A DNA stretch of 64,000 bases from UBA7330 sp965243485 (lineage in GTDB: Bacteria; Bacteroidota; Bacteroidia; Cytophagales; Cyclobacteriaceae), in contig CBDEVP010000001.1 in the NCBI GenBank assembly GCA_965243485.1, positions 3,472,001-3,536,000 of the forward strand. Reading direction: 5' to 3'. A program made the translations under genes and the position numbers. The notes below the pieces were generated by a model that worked only from the letters and a program-made list of their open reading frames with translations, had not been told where the DNA came from and made no database searches. Shown piece after piece: positions 1 through 6,995 of the stretch (position 1 is its first letter; each line of letters starts with the position of its first letter).

Positions 1-817
1 TGGTCAATAAGTCAATGTAAGTTCTCCTTCCGGACACAATAAAAGAGGTCTTTTTGTCCTTGCCGATCGGTCCTTCAAGCGTGAGTTTAGATGAAATCAA
101 ACCTATGGATCCTTCACCTGAAAACTTTTGATTATTACCTTCCTTCATAGAAACATCAATGACAGAAGAGAGTCTTCCCCCATATCGTGCCGGGAACCCA
201 CCCTTCACCACATTTACTTTATTGATGGCATCGGGATTAAATACTGAAAAGAACCCAAAGAGATGTGAAACATTGTAGACTGGCACACCATCCAGCAGGA
301 TCAGATTTTGGTCCGCCCCGCCACCACGCACATAGATGCCACTGGACCCTTCAGAGCCACTTTGAATCCCAGGCAGTAGCTGGAGTGTTTTGAGAATATC
401 AGCCTCCCCCATGAGCACTGGTAAGGCCTTGATCTGTTCAATGGGCACATCGATGGTGCTCATTTGCGGGGACAACTCAATTTTTTCTTCAGCAGTTACA
501 ACTACCTCTTCCAGGAGTGAGCCTGGTTGCATTTCAATGTTGAGCCTCACATTTTCAACCAGATCTATTTCGACGGTTTCCATCTGATAACCTACAAATG
601 AAATCTGAAGGGATACCGATCCGGCTGGCAGTGTCAACGAATAGAATCCGAAGGTATTGGTGGCCGTTCCATTGGTTGTTCCTTGTTGTATGATGGTGGC
701 TCCAATGAGGTTTTCCCCATTGTCTTTGTCACGAACGTACCCACTGATGGTATGGGTCTGCGCGACTGATATAAATGTGATGAAATAAAATACGTAGGGT
801 AATAGAGCTTTGATCAA
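1..817 (-). CDS. TonB-dependent receptor, N-terminal part (cut by window edge)
   Basis: Outer-membrane active transporter, only the first 272 codons are present; the gene continues past base 1. I read it from a TTG start at 817, because the frame meets a stop at 842-844 and no ATG or GTG lies between. A hydrophobic signal sequence ends near AQT. A carboxypeptidase-regulatory-like (CarboxypepD_reg) beta-sandwich follows, then a plug domain with the typical GIQSGSEGSSGIYVRGGGAD and LLDGVPVYN stretches and the segment ARYGGRLSSVIDV. This is the plug of Bacteroidota receptors outside the SusC class. The substrate cannot be told. It is transcribed in the same direction as the sulfatase operon but separated by about 220 bp holding a hairpin, so it is probably a separate unit. 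Confidence 0.85.
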   Translation of the reverse strand, partial: MIKALLPYVFYFITFISVAQTHTISGYVRDKDNGENLIGATIIQQGTTNGTATNTFGFYSLTLPAGSVSLQISFVGYQMETVEIDLVENVRLNIEMQPGSLLEEVVVTAEEKIELSPQMSTIDVPIEQIKALPVLMGEADILKTLQLLPGIQSGSEGSSGIYVRGGGADQNLILLDGVPVYNVSHLFGFFSVFNPDAINKVNVVKGGFPARYGGRLSSVIDVSMKEGNNQKFSGEGSIGLISSKLTLEGPIGKDKKTSFIVSGRRTYIDLLT

Positions 818-1008
818 GGTGGTTGGTTTAGTGGGTAACGCTCATTGGGCTGAGAATATTACCTCATTGACACCTTTTTAGAGAAAACGGTTGGAGAAGG
901 GAATACAGAATACAGAAGACAGGAGAACAGGAGGTTTTCCTATTTACATGGTGTTTGTCCACATGCACCGGAATAAAACCCATCAATGTGGGTCGTGAGG
1001 ACACGATC

Positions 1009-1031
1009 CGTTGATTGGATTTTAATCAACG
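1009..1031 (-). terminator. Hairpin just after the sulfatase gene
   Basis: Perfect 8-bp stem CGTTGATT/AATCAACG with a 7-nt loop, about 9 bases downstream of the sulfatase stop codon on the minus strand. There is no long T-run behind it, so it may be an RNA 3'-end stabiliser rather than a full intrinsic terminator. Confidence 0.45.
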
Positions 1032-1039
1032 CAGGGCTG

Positions 1040-2590
1040 TCAAAAAGTCGGTTCAAAGTTGATCTTTCGCACATTCCCGTCCTCATCAACCACATATCCC
1101 GTAGGCCCACCATCTTCCCATTCCAGACCTGGTAATAATTCCAACAGAACTTCCCGGTGTTCATTGATGACACTATCATTTTCTTCTTTGTAAGCTAAGT
1201 TGTCCCATTCATTGGGGTCTGTCTCGTGATCATAAAGCTCTTCCAGGTTAATTTCCGGATAATAGATGTACCGGTACCTCGTACTTCTCACAGCGTGACC
1301 TACTATAGGCTGAGCTTTGGACCAGGAGAATTTATAGCTTGTGACAACCGGAGAGGTTTTAGCTTCAGGATCGTTTAATTGAGGAACCAGACTACGGCCA
1401 TCCAGATGAGTGGGCTGGTCAAATCCCGCCAGATCAACCAGGGTGGGATAGAGGTCCATCAGACTCACCGGCTGATCGCTCCTTGTGCCAGCTTTTGTCA
1501 TCCCGGGAGCGGAGATGATCAACGGTACCCTGGTCGACTCTTCCCACAAGGTAAATTTTTCAATGTTTTCCTTTTCTCCCATGTGCATGCCGTGGTCTGA
1601 CCATAGCACCACGATCGTATTGTCAGCATATTCTGAGTTTTCAAAAGCATCCAATAATCGTCCAATCATGGCATCGGAAAAAGTAATAGAAGCAGCATAG
1701 GATTGTACCACCTTTTTCCACTGGTCGTTGTCGACTACCCATTTCTGTAGATACCTTCTTCCGTGGTCAAATGCATCTTCAAGATCATCTTCCTTTACTT
1801 CTGGCAATTTGATATCTTCCAGTTGGTACATGTCAAAATATTTCTGGGGGACTTCCCAGGGATCATGCGGTTTCCATACTCCGGCTGCAAGGAAGAAAGG
1901 TTTGTCGTGCTTTTGGCTAAGTTGATATTTCGCCCAATCCATCACATGATAGTCTGCCATCTTTTCATCCGGAACAGGTATTGGCCCCCAGGTCCACCAG
2001 CTGTCCAGACCTCCATACCGGCTTTCATTATCTACATCTGGAGGATATATCACCTGTTTAGGCGCTCTGATTTGAAAAGGATGTGAGATGTAAGCACTTG
2101 GATAATAAAAGTCCCAGTTTTCCGGTTCTACCTGGCTGGTAGGTGACCATGGTGGCGCCTGGCTGTGGTAGATCTTTCCCGCACCCAGGGTTTTATAGCC
2201 ACGATTTTTGAAAAATTGTTCCAGGGTTTCCACCTCTTTTAACCCCGGGATCTCCCTCCATTTGGGACCGTCACCCCAATACACGTTTTCTGCTCCAGAC
2301 CGGGTATGGTGTACTCCAGTAAGAATGGCTGCCCGGGCAGGTGCACAGGCCGGTGCCGGAGTGTGAGCATTGGTAAACACCATGGAGGAGGCCGCAAAAC
2401 GATCCAGGTTGGGCGTATGTATTTTCATTCCCGGATGACCACCTAAAAATCCTGCCCAGTCATTCATGTCGTCGATGGCGATGAACAGGATATTTGGTTT
2501 TTCATTCCGGTTTTCCGTCGCCTGCTCTTTGCAACTGACCAGTAAGAGGATGACTGTGAGGATGATTGGACAAGATAGTCTGTTGATCAT
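1040..2590 (-). CDS. Sulfatase, lipoprotein (Cys-type formylglycine site)
   Basis: Predicted sulfate-ester hydrolase of the alkaline-phosphatase superfamily, 516 aa, anchored outside the inner membrane as a lipoprotein: the signal peptide ends in a lipobox LLVSC with Cys20. The N-terminal metal site NILFIAIDD (Asp40, Asp41) and the signature C-A-P-A-R at residues 82-86 are intact; Cys82 would be turned into formylglycine. Other family features are HGMHMGEKENIEKFTLWEE and the C-terminal YELYDHETDPNEWDNL-like region. The overall order resembles iduronate-2-sulfatase-like bacterial enzymes, but substrate is not certain. It follows the DUF5009 membrane protein by 3 bp, so the two are an operon, which suggests work on a sulfated amino sugar polymer (inference). 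Confidence 0.9.
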   Translation of the reverse strand: MINRLSCPIILTVILLLVSCKEQATENRNEKPNILFIAIDDMNDWAGFLGGHPGMKIHTPNLDRFAASSMVFTNAHTPAPACAPARAAILTGVHHTRSGAENVYWGDGPKWREIPGLKEVETLEQFFKNRGYKTLGAGKIYHSQAPPWSPTSQVEPENWDFYYPSAYISHPFQIRAPKQVIYPPDVDNESRYGGLDSWWTWGPIPVPDEKMADYHVMDWAKYQLSQKHDKPFFLAAGVWKPHDPWEVPQKYFDMYQLEDIKLPEVKEDDLEDAFDHGRRYLQKWVVDNDQWKKVVQSYAASITFSDAMIGRLLDAFENSEYADNTIVVLWSDHGMHMGEKENIEKFTLWEESTRVPLIISAPGMTKAGTRSDQPVSLMDLYPTLVDLAGFDQPTHLDGRSLVPQLNDPEAKTSPVVTSYKFSWSKAQPIVGHAVRSTRYRYIYYPEINLEELYDHETDPNEWDNLAYKEENDSVINEHREVLLELLPGLEWEDGGPTGYVVDEDGNVRKINFEPTF

Positions 2591-2593
2591 AGA

Positions 2594-3784
2594 TCAAATT
2601 TTAAGGCGAATATTTCTTTTTTCCAACATCCCCACAAACAATATGATAAGTAAAGAAAATAGGAGTGACTTCATGATGCCGATGATCCCATCTGTGAGAA
2701 AATCAGGTAAACTGACCCCAATCAATGTGATGATGGGATATGCGAAGTAGGGCATGAGGTAACAGGTAAGCGTGCTGGTACCGGCAGGTTTAAGGATATT
2801 TGCCCATTTGTCATAACCATGCTGATCTACAAGGATGTAAAGCAAAGCATAAGACAAAAGGCCAATCCCCATACATATGGCTACCCAGGACGGTGAGCCT
2901 GAAAGTTTTGAAATTGGAAATTCGAGACGGAGCAGAAATCCGTAAAGAATAAAAAGTCCGCCTGCCATTGCAGCATAGCCTAAAAATTGATTGACTTTTC
3001 CTTTTTCTCTGAATTTCAAAAAAATGATCGTACACAGCATGCCTCCGGTGACCAGGACATGGTTTGAAGCACCAATGACCAATCGAAAGCCGGGAAGGAA
3101 TTCGAAAAAGCCTCTTTCCTGTACGTTCATAAACAGAAGGATAAGGAAGGCGATCACTACATAATAAATCCTTTTACGAAATATCAGGTATAGTAAACTA
3201 TTCAAGAGATATGCCCAGCCGATGAGACCCAGAATTCCCCACCATTGTGGTCGCATCAGGCTAATATTGTCAGATGGTCCTCCTCTGTAGATCCACGCAA
3301 GGTAGGCCAGTATGATCAACCCCAGCACCTGAAGCGCCCTGCCTAAACCCTTTTGAGTCAATTGTAACCTTTTATAATCCATCCAGATCAGAACGATGGC
3401 TGTTGCCATCAGTATTTCCCAGAGGTATTTGTTTATCCCGGTAGCTTCCTCGTTGATGGTTTCAAAATTGACCATGTAAAAGCCCATCACAAGCAGGGCA
3501 ATGGTTCTGGCCGCAATGTGTCCGATCATTTCATAAAATGATTCACCCTTTTTGGATCTGTTTTCGATGGCAAGGGGGATCGATAGACCAACAATGAATA
3601 AAAAAAGCGGAAAAATGATATCGGAGAAACCCAACCGATCCTCTCCGGCACTTGCATGCTCCAGCCATTCCGGAACTCCCGTAAGTGACCAGAGGTCATT
3701 CACAAAGATCATGAGGAACATGGTGATTGCACGGAGGATGTCGATTGTCCCGATGCGGAGGCCAGATGTGTCTTTGATAATCAA
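2594..3784 (-). CDS. DUF5009 / HGSNAT-like membrane acyltransferase
   Basis: Polytopic membrane protein of 396 aa with about ten hydrophobic segments. The start of the protein (IDILRAITMFLMIFVND), the segment FSDIIFPLFLFIVGLSIPLA and the C-terminal TSTLTCYLMPYFAYP pattern match the COG4299/DUF5009 family, which includes eukaryotic heparan-alpha-glucosaminide N-acetyltransferase and bacterial NagX-like proteins. Those move an acetyl group across the membrane onto a glucosamine end. The start is TTG at 3784; a stop lies three codons upstream and no ATG fits before the first membrane span. The stop is 3 bp from the sulfatase start, so the two are co-transcribed. Acetyltransferase activity here is inferred from the family. 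Confidence 0.8.
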   Translation of the reverse strand: MIIKDTSGLRIGTIDILRAITMFLMIFVNDLWSLTGVPEWLEHASAGEDRLGFSDIIFPLFLFIVGLSIPLAIENRSKKGESFYEMIGHIAARTIALLVMGFYMVNFETINEEATGINKYLWEILMATAIVLIWMDYKRLQLTQKGLGRALQVLGLIILAYLAWIYRGGPSDNISLMRPQWWGILGLIGWAYLLNSLLYLIFRKRIYYVVIAFLILLFMNVQERGFFEFLPGFRLVIGASNHVLVTGGMLCTIIFLKFREKGKVNQFLGYAAMAGGLFILYGFLLRLEFPISKLSGSPSWVAICMGIGLLSYALLYILVDQHGYDKWANILKPAGTSTLTCYLMPYFAYPIITLIGVSLPDFLTDGIIGIMKSLLFSLLIILFVGMLEKRNIRLKI

Positions 3785-3820
3785 TTCTTTTTTTCAATAA
3801 TCTTTTGTGAAAGAAAAATG

Positions 3821-5557
3821 CTATTTCAATTGATATGAAATTTCATAATAATTAATCAATTGCTTGCTTTCATGTGTCAACAATAGTTCTTTTTTAAAGC
3901 TGGAGTAATCTAAACCTGATGGAAATCTATTCTTCATTGTGAAGATCGACTTTTGTGATTTAGTCTGAACATCAATTTTTATCACCTGCAATATCTTTTG
4001 TTGCTCCTGAGTGTATGCAATGAACAATTTATTGGTGTCCCAACTAAAGTAAACAGATGGTTGGCTATATTCTGAAAAGTGAACATCCTTCAATTCAATG
4101 ATTGGACGAATTTCATTGCGTTTAATGTCATAAATCATAACTGAACAATCATTGCTGCTCAGAGTCCATTTAATAAAAGCTATTTTATCTGCATTCGCTG
4201 ATGGTTCAAGATGTGCAATACCAAAATCCATTGAGTCGATAATAATCTTTTTTTCGTCAGATTCAATATCATGGATCACAACTGCTCTTTTTGGAAAAGG
4301 TGATCTCCAAATGGTATATACCACTTGATTACTATTTAACCAGGCTACCCACTCAATACAATTGCCAGAGGATTCACAAAAACCATCTGACTGCTCGATT
4401 AGATGATATTGCCCTGTGGATGTATCTATATAATAAGCTCCATTAGTATCTAAATTTTGCCCATCCCATGCCCTGGCCTGAAATAGTAATTTGTCTTCAG
4501 TGGGCGATAATCTTGGTTCAAAGGCGTGACCACCAAGTCGCGTGAAATGATTGAGATTAAGTCTTTCTTTTTCTTCAAATTGAACAGAGAATACATTAAT
4601 GCCATTTCCAATTCCTTTTGAGTATATGTATCCGTCTGAATAAAACTCTGCCCTTGATTCATAGGAAATATTTTCATCTGAATGAAGTTCTGAATATGAT
4701 CCCAATGAATCAATTGTTCCAATCCTTGTATCCGCTTCCACTGCCAGATATCCAACGTTACCATTATACGTCTGATTAAACCAGGCGTAATAACCTTTAG
4801 CATCAACCAGGTATTGATTTGCTTCTGGATCATTTAAGCTCTTTCTAAACACCGACAAACCCTGCTCTTCATCATTGCTGGCTACAAGAAAATTATCCGA
4901 ATCATCTAACCAACCGAAGAACATTTCTTGATTTGTAGAAACTACATTTCCTTTAGAATCAATGATTGATGACTGCCATTCATCACCGGTGGGATTATCA
5001 ATGGCAATAAACTCTCCATTGGCATTGTGGCTAAAGTTGACATGTTTCTTTACATCCCCGAATGCAAAGGACTTGATCAATTCTTTTTTATCCTCCAAAA
5101 AATACAACTCATATAATTCTGAGTAAGATGCATTTCCCCGAAGAAACAATAGCGAATATCTTGTGGGATTCCACTGCAATTTGGCGATCCTTTCGGAGCT
5201 ATCAGTATATGAATAGATAACACTATCAATTGCCAACTCACAAATACGGATCGTGCCATTTCTAAAAATATATGCCAGATATTTCCCATCGTAGCTCAAT
5301 TGACCCCAATTTCCACCAATCCCTCTGGCATGGATTGTTGTGTCGTTTGTATTCTTATTAATAGTTATCTGTCGACCTCTGGAAATATCGAAGTAGGAAT
5401 AAATTCTTCCATCTTTCGAGTGAGAGTATGCTACAACATTTGATTTTACCAAGTCTAAGGATGATCCACTATCGCGTGAGAAATTACAAAATGATAAATG
5501 AAGGAGGAGAGTCAGTAAAAGTGAATAATTTCTGAAAAGGGCGATTAATGGACTCAT
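3821..5557 (-). CDS. Beta-propeller lipoprotein of unknown function
   Basis: Not recognised beyond fold. 578 aa; the N-terminus has a hydrophobic stretch and a possible lipobox LSFC with Cys24. The rest consists of repeats of about 45 residues with the TolB/WD40-like (PD40) pattern, for example QLSYDGKYLAYI, QWNPTRYSLLF, RLSPTEDKLLFQARAWD and YFSWDTNKLFIAYT, so a six- to seven-bladed propeller facing the periplasm or outside is likely. No protease or amidohydrolase domain follows, unlike TolB-fused peptidases. Base composition is clearly more AT-rich than the neighbours, which hints at later acquisition. It stands alone between the DUF5009 gene (36 bp away, same strand) and the tRNA array. 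Confidence 0.6.
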   Translation of the reverse strand: MSPLIALFRNYSLLLTLLLHLSFCNFSRDSGSSLDLVKSNVVAYSHSKDGRIYSYFDISRGRQITINKNTNDTTIHARGIGGNWGQLSYDGKYLAYIFRNGTIRICELAIDSVIYSYTDSSERIAKLQWNPTRYSLLFLRGNASYSELYELYFLEDKKELIKSFAFGDVKKHVNFSHNANGEFIAIDNPTGDEWQSSIIDSKGNVVSTNQEMFFGWLDDSDNFLVASNDEEQGLSVFRKSLNDPEANQYLVDAKGYYAWFNQTYNGNVGYLAVEADTRIGTIDSLGSYSELHSDENISYESRAEFYSDGYIYSKGIGNGINVFSVQFEEKERLNLNHFTRLGGHAFEPRLSPTEDKLLFQARAWDGQNLDTNGAYYIDTSTGQYHLIEQSDGFCESSGNCIEWVAWLNSNQVVYTIWRSPFPKRAVVIHDIESDEKKIIIDSMDFGIAHLEPSANADKIAFIKWTLSSNDCSVMIYDIKRNEIRPIIELKDVHFSEYSQPSVYFSWDTNKLFIAYTQEQQKILQVIKIDVQTKSQKSIFTMKNRFPSGLDYSSFKKELLLTHESKQLINYYEISYQLK

Positions 5558-5728
5558 TATATATACTTTCTGGCAAGTAATGTAATGAAATACAATTTAG
5601 AAGAACTTTTCTCAGTCGCACAACTGTATCAGGCTGTGCCGGGTAACTTCTATTGTCCTGTTCTCCGTCTATGAGACTATCTTGTGGTTTTACATAGGAG
5701 AAGCATTACAATAGCTGTCTTTCCACCC

Positions 5729-5761
5729 AACTTTTCCAAAGTTCGAAACTTTGGAAAAGTT
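5729..5761. repeat. Perfect 15-bp palindrome
   Basis: AACTTTTCCAAAGTT, a CGA loop, then the exact reverse complement. It lies in the 299-bp gap between the propeller gene and the tRNA array and has no T-run on either side, so it looks like a palindromic intergenic repeat or 3'-end hairpin rather than a classical terminator. The rest of the gap (5558-5728 and 5762-5856) shows no gene. Confidence 0.7.
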
Positions 5762-5812
5762 AACAGGCAAAATAATTTTTATTTGGTTGCCACATATATG
5801 TGAACCAAAAAT

Positions 5813-5820
5813 TAATTTTG
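5813..5820 (+). promoter_or_regulatory. Possible -7 box for the tRNA array
   Basis: TAATTTTG fits the Bacteroidota TAnnTTTG box, 36 bases before the first tRNA. The partner TTTG/TTG upstream is at a poor distance (23-27 bp rather than about 19), so this is a weak call. Confidence 0.3.
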
Positions 5821-5856
5821 AAATTGATTACTGTAAAAAGTCTTAATGCAGTGAAA

Positions 5857-5927
5857 GCGGGTGTAGTACAATGGTAGTACGTTAGCTTCCCAAGCTCGAG
5901 ACGGCGGTTCGATTCCGCTCACCCGCT
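5857..5927 (+). tRNA. tRNA-Gly (CCC)
   Basis: Full cloverleaf of 71 nt: acceptor GCGGGTG pairs with CACCCGC, discriminator T, anticodon loop TTCCCAA, T-loop TTCGATT. One mismatch (T-C) sits in the anticodon stem. CCA is not encoded. First gene of a four-tRNA cluster. Confidence 0.95.
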
Positions 5928-5949
5928 CATTGAATTTCTCATGAAATAT

Positions 5950-6022
5950 GCCTTCTTAGCTCAGCTGGTAGAGCAACGCTTTCGTAAAGCGTGGGTCACA
6001 AGTTCAAGTCTTGTAGAAGGCT
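5950..6022 (+). tRNA. tRNA-Thr (CGT)
   Basis: 73-nt cloverleaf; acceptor GCCTTCT pairs with AGAAGGC, discriminator T, anticodon stem ACGCT/AGCGT with loop TTCGTAA, giving CGT. It lies 22 bp after tRNA-Gly and 11 bp before tRNA-Pro, so the three are probably one transcript. Confidence 0.95.
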
Positions 6023-6033
6023 TATTTAAAAAG

Positions 6034-6107
6034 CGGGGTGTAGCGCAGCCCGGCAGCGCGCTTCGTTCGGGACGAAGAGGCCGCTGGTTCGAATCCAGTC
6101 ACCCCGA
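6034..6107 (+). tRNA. tRNA-Pro (CGG)
   Basis: 74-nt cloverleaf; acceptor CGGGGTG pairs with CACCCCG, discriminator A, anticodon stem CTTCG/CGAAG with loop TTCGGGA, giving CGG; T-loop TTCGAAT. It shares its acceptor and T-arm style with the tRNA-Pro(TGG) 550 bp further on and with the broken copies in between. Confidence 0.95.
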
Positions 6108-6252
6108 CTATTTAACAATCAAATCCATTACTAGCTAGGATCTGGCAAAATACTGACACTGGTTTCTAAATAAAATTCATCTTCATTCAATTTTTCCATA
6201 TCTACCCTAGCATTTAATACTAAAACTTCTAGATTTGCAGCCTCAAAACGGA
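6108..6252. other. AT-rich spacer inside the tRNA array
   Basis: A 145-bp stretch between tRNA-Pro(CGG) and the broken tRNA-Pro copy. No RNA gene is visible. On the minus strand it reads open with a plausible protein tail (VDMEKLNEDEFYLETSV ending at a TAG near 6131) but there is no credible start, because the frame would run back into tRNA sequence. It may be the tail of a lost gene or of a mobile unit, or chance. Confidence 0.35.
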
Positions 6253-6314
6253 CGGGGTGTAGCACAGTCCGGTTAGTGTATCCCGCCGCTGGCGGGAGGG
6301 CCGCAGGTTCGAAT
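6253..6314 (+). pseudogene. Broken tRNA-Pro copy with replaced anticodon arm
   Basis: The 5' half matches the intact tRNA-Pro(TGG) at 6657 base for base through the D-arm (28 nt). The anticodon arm is replaced by a GC-only hairpin, TCCCGCC-GCT-GGCGGGA, which carries no 7-nt loop and no usable anticodon. The variable region and the T-arm start (GGCCGCAGGTTCGAAT) are again identical to the intact tRNA, then the sequence stops matching: the 3' half of the T-stem and the acceptor strand are missing. The break point overlaps the ATG of the GIY-YIG gene. Confidence 0.85.
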
Positions 6315-6564
6315 GTATTGGGTTTATATATTATACAGTCCTTCACTGGACCGTTTTTATGTTGGAAGTACAAACGATTTGACGGACAGGATCGTAAGAC
6401 ACAACACCGGACAAGGTGAGTACACGAAAAAGGGGGTTCCCTGGAGATTTGTCACCTCCTTTGAGTTCTCAACAAGATCTGAAGCAGTCAGACTTGAAAA
6501 AAAGATTAAGAAAAGAGGAATCGAAAGATACCTCAGAGATATTAACTTCACTTTTGAAAAGTGA
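6313..6564 (+). CDS. GIY-YIG nuclease domain protein, tRNA-embedded
   Basis: Small single-domain nuclease of 83 aa in the UPF0213/YhbQ-like group. The fold signatures are present: VYIL at residues 4-7 (GIY position), FYVGST at 15-20 (YIG position), the DRIVRHN arginine segment, and the glutamate in AVRLEKKIKKR. The length equals the usual stand-alone domain, so the gene appears intact. The ATG lies within the T-loop TTCGAAT of the broken tRNA-Pro copy, and the TGA stop is followed at once by another 13-nt piece of tRNA-Pro. Both contacts are base-precise, which points to insertion or gene capture at tRNA genes. No promoter is visible, so expression probably depends on read-through from the tRNA array. 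Whether it cuts DNA at tRNA genes is inference. Confidence 0.85.
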   Translation: MYWVYILYSPSLDRFYVGSTNDLTDRIVRHNTGQGEYTKKGVPWRFVTSFEFSTRSEAVRLEKKIKKRGIERYLRDINFTFEK

Positions 6565-6656
6565 CGGGGTGTAGCACCTACCTTCGCTACGCTTCGGCAG
6601 ACAGACAGTCCTCGTGGATTGCTTCCAAGAAAAAAGAAGGTAGTTTTTTTAGTGTG
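6565..6656 (+). repeat. 13-nt tRNA-Pro 5' fragment plus hairpin module
   Basis: CGGGGTGTAGCAC at 6565-6577 repeats the first 13 bases of tRNA-Pro. It is then broken by a module bounded by inverted repeats CTACCTTC (6578-6585) and GAAGGTAG (6636-6643). Inside is CCTTCGCTACGCTTCGG, a motif with internal symmetry. A T-run follows, then the intact tRNA-Pro begins at 6657. The order looks like a second, smaller insertion into a tRNA-Pro copy. Confidence 0.7.
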
Positions 6657-6731
6657 CGGGGTGTAGCACAGTCCGGTTAGTGTACCTGGTTTGGGACCAG
6701 GGGGCCGCAGGTTCGAATCCTGCCACCCCGA
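6657..6731 (+). tRNA. tRNA-Pro (TGG)
   Basis: 75-nt complete cloverleaf; acceptor CGGGGTG/CACCCCG, discriminator A, anticodon stem CCTGG/CCAGG with loop TTTGGGA, giving TGG. This is the intact version of the two broken copies upstream. An essential isoacceptor, so a working copy must have been kept or restored when the array was invaded. Confidence 0.95.
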
Positions 6732-6737
6732 CAAGAG

Positions 6738-6850
6738 AACAAATCCTGTCAGCTTTGCTGACGGGATTTTGTGTTTCAGAGGCTGAACGAAGCGGAGCTT
6801 CAGAGAAGGTCTGAAAACACAAAATGACTACGGAGTAGTCAGGATTTGTT
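6738..6850. repeat. Branched palindromic element after tRNA-Pro
   Basis: Outer stem AACAAATCCTG (6738-6748) with exact complement 6840-6850; inner stem 6766-6780 with 6810-6825 (one bulge); hairpins GTCAGC-TTT-GCTGAC (6748-6762), GAAGC-GGA-GCTTC (6789-6801) and GACTAC-GGA-GTAGTC (6826-6840). Nearly every base is paired and all three hairpins have 3-nt loops. No open reading frame of credible composition lies here. The remaining bases to 6995 show nothing further. Confidence 0.8.
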
Positions 6851-6995
6851 TTCGGAATTTCCGCTGGGCCTGCTAGTATCAAAATCCTACTCAACCAAGA
6901 TTTTGCACAACTAATTATTTAGTTTAGTTGCGCAGGTAAATATGAATATATAATGATATTGTGCGTCTTACTAGATTTTACTTATAAAACAGAGC

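Noticed and set aside
940..1179. 79-aa minus-strand frame near the sulfatase end
   Set aside because: Overlaps the sulfatase in another frame, no family resemblance.
5950..6107. Plus-strand 65-aa frame across tRNA-Thr and tRNA-Pro
   Set aside because: It lies wholly within tRNA genes and is typical of chance reading through structured RNA.
6357..6734. Minus-strand frame of 125 aa (WQDSNLRPPGPKPGTL start)
   Set aside because: Antisense of tRNA-Pro and of the GIY-YIG gene; no independent support.
6649..6894. Minus-strand frame reading VAGFEPAAPWSQTRYTNRTVLH
   Set aside because: It is the antisense of tRNA-Pro plus the palindromic element; a well-known false protein.
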